A program made the translations under genes and the position numbers. Positions 12,652 to 16,188 of a stretch of DNA of 16,188 nt are shown piece by piece. Origin of the DNA: DTU036 sp964346475 (lineage in GTDB: Bacteria > Bacillota > Clostridia > Peptostreptococcales > Acidaminobacteraceae); NCBI GenBank assembly GCA_964346475.1, contig CAYFUM010000030.1, positions 1 to 16,188 on the forward strand, given 5' to 3'. Every line of letters begins with the position of its first letter. The first letter of the stretch is position 1. The notes below the pieces were generated by a model that was not told where the DNA came from, did no database searches, and saw only the letters and a list, made by a program, of their open reading frames with translations.

Positions 12652-13437
12652 CTAAACTATAAAGCGTTCAAGCAGGGCGTCTCTAATGATTTTTGCCCCT
12701 TCTTTTTCGTCGACTTCAAAGACCTTGCCAGCCGTCTTAGCTCCCTTGGTGAAGCTCTTTCTTACGCTGGTGGGTGAACCCTTAAGGCCTAGATTGGCTG
12801 GATCTACATCCAGCTGGTCTGCAGTTTTAGTAATAACTATGTCCTCTCTGTAGGCGTCATAGACCCTGGAGATACGCATGTATCTTGGCTCATTCATGCC
12901 ACTTAGAGTGGTTATTAGACAGGGGAAGTTTACCCTGATCATCTGGTAGCGGTCTTCAAACTGTCTTTTTACCACCATGTGGTCCTCTGCAATTTCTGTA
13001 ATCTCTTCTACATAGCTGATGCTGGGAATTTCCAGATGCTCAGCTACCTGGGGACCAACCTGGGCTGTGTCACCGTCAATGGCTTGGCGGCCAGCGATTA
13101 CCAGGTCATAGTCCATCATCTTTAGAGCTCCAGCCAGGGCTGAAGAGGTGGCCCAGGTGTCGGCTCCTGCAAAGGCTCTATCGGTTAGGAGGATTATCTC
13201 GTCGGCTCCCATGGCATAGGTCTCCCTCAGGGCGTCGGCAGCCTGGGGGGGTCCCATGGTTAAAACAGAGATATGGGCTCCTGTTTTTTCTTTAATCTTT
13301 AGCGCTTCCTCAAGACCAGCCAGGTCATCGGGATTTATAATACTGGGTACACCTTGACGAATCAGGGTACCGGTTTTTGGGTCCAGCCTAACCTCGGTGG
13401 TATCGGGAACCTGCTTTATTAATACAACTATTCTCAT
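12652..13437 (-). CDS. etfB: Electron transfer flavoprotein beta subunit
   Basis: A 261-aa EtfB (FixA family). The N-terminal VVLIKQVPDT and the TGTLIRQGVPSIINPDD segment resemble EtfB of bifurcating clostridial complexes such as Acidaminococcus EtfB. The nucleotide-binding signature AGRQAIDGDTAQVGPQVAE is intact, and the KAGSPT-type region appears as LGLKGSPTSVRKSFT near the C-terminus. It forms a heterodimer with EtfA. AGGAG precedes the ATG, which follows the acyl-CoA dehydrogenase stop by 9 nt. The bifurcating type is inferred from sequence resemblance and anaerobe context, not demonstrated. Confidence 0.93.
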   Translation of the reverse strand: MRIVVLIKQVPDTTEVRLDPKTGTLIRQGVPSIINPDDLAGLEEALKIKEKTGAHISVLTMGPPQAADALRETYAMGADEIILLTDRAFAGADTWATSSALAGALKMMDYDLVIAGRQAIDGDTAQVGPQVAEHLEIPSISYVEEITEIAEDHMVVKRQFEDRYQMIRVNFPCLITTLSGMNEPRYMRISRVYDAYREDIVITKTADQLDVDPANLGLKGSPTSVRKSFTKGAKTAGKVFEVDEKEGAKIIRDALLERFIV

Positions 13438-13446
13438 CTTTTACTC

Positions 13447-14592
13447 CTAACGCAGTAGATCGGCGCTTATTACCATGCGCTGAACTTCACTTGTGCCTTC
13501 ATAAATCTCAGTGATCTTAGCATCCCGCATCATGCGCTCAATAGGATAGTCTCTAGTATAGCCATAGCCTCCAAAGAGTTGGAGACACTTGGTAGTTACA
13601 TTCATAGCAGTTTCTGAAGCAAAGAGCTTGGCATGGGCTGCTGCCACGGCATAGGGTATACCATTATCCTTATTCCAGGCTGCGCGATAGACCAGCATCC
13701 TGGCTGCTTGGATTTGGTTTTCCAGGTCTGCCAGGACAAACTGGGTATTTTGGAACTTGGAGATAGATCTTCCAAACTGCTTTCTCTCCTTGACATACTG
13801 GACAGTTTCATCCAGGGCACCCTGGGCTATTCCCAGAGCCTGGGCTGCTATACCTATTCTTCCCCCATCCAGGGTCTGCATGGCAATCTTAAAGCCTATA
13901 TTTTCCTTGCCCAGGAGGTTTTCCTTGGGAATTCTACAGTCTTCAAAGATCAGCTCTCTGGTGGCCGAGCCCCGGATACCTAGTTTTTTCTCAAGAGGGC
14001 CAAAGGAAAAGCCAGGTGTATCCTTTTCTACAATAAAGGCAGAAATTCCCCTGGTACCCTGGGCCTTGTCGGTCATGGCCATAATTATGTAGATATGGGC
14101 CTCACCGGCATTGGTTATAAAAATCTTACTTCCATTAATTATGTACTCACCGCTTTCTTCATCAAGAACAGCAGTAGTCTGCTGGCTAGCTGCATCGGTT
14201 CCAGCATTGGGCTCAGTTAGACCAAAGGCACCAAGTTTTTCACCGCTAGCCAGGGGAGTAAGAAACTTTTCCTTCTGCTCCTTGGTTCCAAACTGGTCTA
14301 TAGGTGCTGCTCCCAGGGAGGTGTGGGCAGACAAAATGACACCGGTGGTGGCACACTTCTTAGAAAGTTCCTCCACTGCCATGACGTAGGCAAGGTTGTC
14401 TCCACCTGCTCCTCCATACTCCTTACTAAAGGGTATTCCCATCATTCCCATCTCTGCCATTTTGGCTATGGTTTCGCTGGGAAAGCGCTCCATCTCATCA
14501 ACTTCAGCAGCTATTGGCTCTACTTCTTTTTCTGAAAATTCTTCAAATAATTTTTTGAGCATTAGATGCTCATCAGATAATCCAAATTGCAC
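13447..14592 (-). CDS. bcd: Acyl-CoA dehydrogenase, butyryl-CoA dehydrogenase type
   Basis: A 381-aa FAD enzyme of normal length for short-chain acyl-CoA dehydrogenases. Signatures are GAFGLTEPNAGTDA, the FITNAGEAHIYIIMA segment, the QTLDGGRIGIAAQALGIAQGA region, CLQLFGGYGYTRDYP and the catalytic base Glu365 in IYEGTSEVQR. It likely reduces or oxidises a short-chain acyl/enoyl-CoA pair with EtfAB as partner. Thiolase, crotonase and hydroxybutyryl-CoA dehydrogenase genes are not in the window, so butyrate formation is not proven; branched-chain or other acyl-CoA substrates are possible. The start is GTG, preceded by AAGGAGG, and it heads the acd-etfB-etfA operon. Confidence 0.88.
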   Translation of the reverse strand: MQFGLSDEHLMLKKLFEEFSEKEVEPIAAEVDEMERFPSETIAKMAEMGMMGIPFSKEYGGAGGDNLAYVMAVEELSKKCATTGVILSAHTSLGAAPIDQFGTKEQKEKFLTPLASGEKLGAFGLTEPNAGTDAASQQTTAVLDEESGEYIINGSKIFITNAGEAHIYIIMAMTDKAQGTRGISAFIVEKDTPGFSFGPLEKKLGIRGSATRELIFEDCRIPKENLLGKENIGFKIAMQTLDGGRIGIAAQALGIAQGALDETVQYVKERKQFGRSISKFQNTQFVLADLENQIQAARMLVYRAAWNKDNGIPYAVAAAHAKLFASETAMNVTTKCLQLFGGYGYTRDYPIERMMRDAKITEIYEGTSEVQRMVISADLLR

Positions 14593-14811
14593 GATTCCTC
14601 CTTATTAGCAGTGATAAGCTGACATTGTTATAGTTAAAAGTTTATCAGTTATCGTGAGAAATTCAAGGCTTTAAGTAAAGAATATTTTAAACTTATTGAA
14701 CTTTCGCATTTTTCAACAAAGAACTTAATAATTTACACCTTTCTGGGATTTCCCACTAAATAAGCAGGACCCTATCCCCTACTTACCACTGAATATATCA
14801 ATCCGTCAAAT
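14593..14811 (-). promoter_or_regulatory. AT-rich promoter region of the acyl-CoA dehydrogenase operon
   Basis: This gene-free region must contain the operon promoter. The best minus-strand candidate is TTGAAT at about 14664-14669 with TAAACT 16 nt downstream. TATAAC, close to the ribosome binding site, is another -10 option without a good -35. No full operator was recognised. Confidence 0.3.
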
Positions 14812-14838
14812 AAAAAAGCCTTCCCTAAGAAGACTTTT
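14812..14838 (-). terminator. Terminator of the yitT-family gene
   Basis: On the minus strand AAAAGTCTTC (14838-14829) pairs with GAAGGCTTTT (14823-14814), 10 bp with one G-U pair and a 5-nt loop, ending in six T's. It begins 2 nt after the stop codon. Confidence 0.85.
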
Positions 14839-14840
14839 AC

Positions 14841-15695
14841 CTAGGCTCCATGCTTTTTATAGGAGAAGCCCTCGCCATAGACCTCATGGACAAAGCCCAC
14901 AGTTACAAAGGCATAGGGGTCTGTATCCTTAATAAACTTTATAAGCCTTAAATATTCCCTTTTGTTAATCACTGCACTTAGCATATCCCTGGCCTCATTG
15001 GAGTAGGCTCCCCTAGCCTCCAGGTAGGTAGAGCCACGGCCCAGTTCCTCCAGGATATAGTCTCTGATTTCATTATCTCTACTGGAAAGAATCATAACCT
15101 GGATTCTCTCATCGAAGCCAGCGATGACCTTGTCAATTAAAAAACCTGCCATGATCACTCCTAGGAAGGCGTAGAGGCCAATCCTTAGGCCAAAGACCTT
15201 CATGGCTAGAAGGCTTATAAGGCTATCAATTAGAAGAAGGCCCTTGCCTAGGGAGAGGCCAAGGAATTTATTCAAAATCTTTGCGATTACATCTGTCCCC
15301 CCCGTGGAAGCATTCTCATAGAAGACCAGGGCCATACCAATACCCTGGATCAGGGTACCCATGACCAGGTTCAGCAGTAGATCATCCACCACGGGCTGGC
15401 TCAGGGGCATAAGATACTCCACTACTGAAATAGCTCCTGAGAGAAAGAGAGAGCAGTAGACAGTAAGGCCACCAAACTCCCTTCCAATGGTAAGAAAGCC
15501 CAGGATAAAGAGGAATATATTCATAATCAGCATAAAGGTCCCTACATTTACCAGGGGAAAAAGCCTATGAATTACCAGGGCTAGCCCAGAAACTCCTCCC
15601 GCAGCAAGATTACTAGGCACCATAAAGATATGAAAACCCAGGGTTACAATAATAAGACCAAGATGAATTTTTACATAGGACCAAAGACTCCTCAT
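14841..15695 (-). CDS. YitT family membrane protein (YitT domain plus DUF2179)
   Basis: A 284-aa protein when started at ATG 15695, which TGGAGG precedes by about 5 nt; an upstream in-frame TTG at 15707 would place that ribosome binding site inside the gene, so it is rejected. The first ~200 residues hold five or six membrane helices with the family motifs VPSNLAAGGVSGLA, ENASTGGTDVIAKIL and GLYAFLGVIMAGFLIDKV. Residues from about 205 form the soluble DUF2179 domain (VMILSSRDNEIRDYILEELGRGSTYLEARGAYS). YitT proteins are widespread in Firmicutes, with poorly known function, possibly transport. The leader upstream contains a cobalamin riboswitch and a second structured element, an unexpected arrangement for this family. 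Confidence 0.85.
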   Translation of the reverse strand: MRSLWSYVKIHLGLIIVTLGFHIFMVPSNLAAGGVSGLALVIHRLFPLVNVGTFMLIMNIFLFILGFLTIGREFGGLTVYCSLFLSGAISVVEYLMPLSQPVVDDLLLNLVMGTLIQGIGMALVFYENASTGGTDVIAKILNKFLGLSLGKGLLLIDSLISLLAMKVFGLRIGLYAFLGVIMAGFLIDKVIAGFDERIQVMILSSRDNEIRDYILEELGRGSTYLEARGAYSNEARDMLSAVINKREYLRLIKFIKDTDPYAFVTVGFVHEVYGEGFSYKKHGA

Positions 15696-15713
15696 AGCAA
15701 CCTCCAATAATTA

Positions 15714-15719
15714 ATTATA
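15714..15719 (-). promoter_or_regulatory. Extended -10 element just upstream of the yitT-family gene
   Basis: Minus-strand TGTTATAAT is a perfect extended -10 (TGN-TATAAT), ending 18 nt before the ATG. A -35 is not obvious. If used, it would let the gene escape both upstream attenuators. Confidence 0.45.
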
Positions 15720-15724
15720 ACACG

Positions 15725-15833
15725 AAAAAGCCCGGCTTTCTTTCTGGGAGGAAAATAACCGGGCAGAAATCCAGGCTTCCTGCCCACCGTTTTTGGGAGG
15801 CCGGTGACTAGCAGGGAGAAAAAAGCCCAGACT
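15725..15833 (-). promoter_or_regulatory. Candidate unidentified attenuator/riboswitch with mutually exclusive hairpins
   Basis: Three alternative structures can be drawn on the minus strand. A stacked aptamer-like fold has P1 15833-15825 with 15776-15768 (9 bp, three G-U pairs), P2 15815-15811 with 15783-15779, and P3 15806-15802 with 15789-15785. An antiterminator-like hairpin pairs GGGCAG/CTGCCC (15785-15780 with 15766-15761). A terminator pairs GCCCGG/CCGGGC (15764-15759 with 15735-15730) and is followed by five T's. P2 competes with the antiterminator, and the antiterminator shares 15761-15764 with the terminator. This is the logic of a transcriptional switch. I do not recognise the class; Moco-type and second-B12 identities were considered without a match. 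Confidence 0.5.
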
Positions 15834-15846
15834 TCATCTGATAAAA

Positions 15847-15896
15847 GAAAAACCCCTCTAGGAGGGGAAATAGTCAAAAAATAGATCCTACTTCCC
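15847..15896 (-). terminator. Terminator with competing antiterminator behind the B12 riboswitch
   Basis: On the minus strand CCCCTC (15867-15862) and GAGGGG (15858-15853) form a stem with a 3-nt loop, followed by five T's. Just upstream GGGAAGTAG (15896-15888) can pair with CTATTTCCC (15873-15865) over 9 bp, using three C's of the terminator stem, so the two are mutually exclusive. This is a complete expression platform for the adjacent riboswitch. Confidence 0.75.
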
Positions 15897-15915
15897 ACCG
15901 AAGTTCTCTTCAGGT

Positions 15916-16058
15916 CCTGGGCAGGTCTCCTGGCTTGGATTCATCCCTTGCTCTTCCTTCCCGGTTTACACCAGTGGTCTTAAGAGCAGGTCCTCCTTAC
16001 AGTAGCGGGGGCTGCTGTGGACTTTCACCACATTCCCTATTATCAAAAAGCACCCAGG
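15916..16058 (-). promoter_or_regulatory. Cobalamin (B12) riboswitch
   Basis: Read on the minus strand, all hallmark parts are present in order: P1 CCTGGG (16058-16053), the AGGGAATGTGGTGAA region, the GCAGCCCCCGCTACTGTAAGG core (16015-15995), CCACTGG (15977-15971), GGGAAGG, the B12 box GCCAGGAGACCTGCC (15934-15920) and the closing CCCAGG (15921-15916). It binds adenosyl- or methylcobalamin and normally shuts off downstream genes when B12 is plentiful. The next gene in the same direction is the yitT-family gene, about 220 nt away behind a terminator and a further structured element; no cobalamin biosynthesis or transport gene follows within the window. Confidence 0.93.
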
Positions 16059-16073
16059 TCTTTTATCATTATC

Positions 16074-16102
16074 AGTATAGGCCAAAGAATTACTTCTTTC
16101 AA
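16074..16102 (-). promoter_or_regulatory. Promoter of the riboswitch transcript
   Basis: On the minus strand TTGAAA (16102-16097) and TATACT (16079-16074) are separated by exactly 17 nt, a good sigma-A promoter. Transcription would start near 16067, just ahead of the riboswitch P1 stem. Upstream of it, 16103-16188 is AT-rich with no gene seen; a perfect TTGACA (minus strand, about 16174-16179) has only a poor -10. Confidence 0.7.
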
Positions 16103-16188
16103 GGATTAATTTCTTAAATTTCTAGCTTTATGGTACGCAAATGATCTTGTCATAGTGTAAGCAGAGATGATATTGTCAACCATTCCCT

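Noticed and set aside
14616..14640. Possible Rex operator upstream of the acyl-CoA dehydrogenase operon
   Set aside because: Only one half-site (TAACAA on the minus strand) matches the TTGTTAA-N4-TTAACAA pattern; the other half does not.
15725..15833. Identification of the second leader element as a molybdenum cofactor riboswitch or a second B12 riboswitch
   Set aside because: It contains a GCCTCCC stretch reminiscent of Moco RNAs, but the remaining conserved parts are absent, and there is no second B12 box.
15692..15898. A 68-codon minus-strand frame ahead of the yitT-family gene
   Set aside because: It reads through the riboswitch terminator and the structured leader, has a Pro/Gly-rich nonsense-like product and overlaps the true yitT start.
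15935..16117. A 60-codon plus-strand frame
   Set aside because: It lies antisense across the cobalamin riboswitch core, and RNA conservation explains the sequence.

Overview
The window looks like a chromosomal segment of an anaerobic, low-to-moderate GC Firmicute (Clostridia/Tissierellia type). This rests on strong AGGAGG-type ribosome binding sites, heavy use of AGA/AGG arginine codons, an acyl-CoA dehydrogenase-EtfB-EtfA operon, a YitT-family membrane protein, a CsoR-family regulator and a selenium-trafficking gene set. The genus is not determined.

Layout: (1) 1-245, a short AT-rich tail of an upstream transcript ending in a strong terminator; it holds a doubtful small reading frame with an in-frame TGA. 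(2) 374-3032 (+), a tight selenium-metabolism operon: cysteine desulfurase-like protein, YedE-like membrane protein, a TusA-sized YedF and a DUF3343 protein, closed by a bidirectional terminator. (3) 3066-3179 (-), convergent with that operon, a 37-codon gene with an in-frame TGA followed 20 nt later by a hairpin with a GGG loop. It is best read as a very small membrane selenoprotein and is the main discovery candidate. (4) 3407-3744 (-), an antibiotic-biosynthesis-monooxygenase-type gene broken by a -1 frameshift in an A run. (5) 3887-6315 (+), an operon of a DapA/HOGA-type aldolase, an ACT-less homoserine-dehydrogenase-like enzyme and an unrecognised protein. (6) 6333-7290 (-), a sugar-isomerase-type TIM barrel and a small membrane protein. 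(7) 7433-10110 (+), a four-domain persulfide/CoA-disulfide reductase fusion (CoADR-rhodanese-TusA-DsrE) and a CstR-like CsoR-family repressor, with a G/C-tract operator-like site in the leader. (8) 10169-11521 (-), a zinc-ribbon protein, a possible 43-aa ORF and a membrane-anchored GNAT acetyltransferase. (9) 11629-14592 (-), etfA, etfB and acyl-CoA dehydrogenase, transcribed acd-etfB-etfA. (10) 14841-16102 (-), a promoter, a cobalamin riboswitch with its own antiterminator/terminator, then a second structured attenuator-like element, then a YitT-family gene.

Two themes link the genes. One is sulfur/selenium persulfide-type trafficking: desulfurase, TusA-like proteins, rhodanese, DsrE domain, CstR-like sensor and a putative selenoprotein. 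The other is RNA-level control at the right edge, where a B12 riboswitch and an unidentified structured leader lie in series ahead of a membrane protein with no known B12 role. No rRNA, tRNA, CRISPR array, insertion sequence or phage gene was seen.
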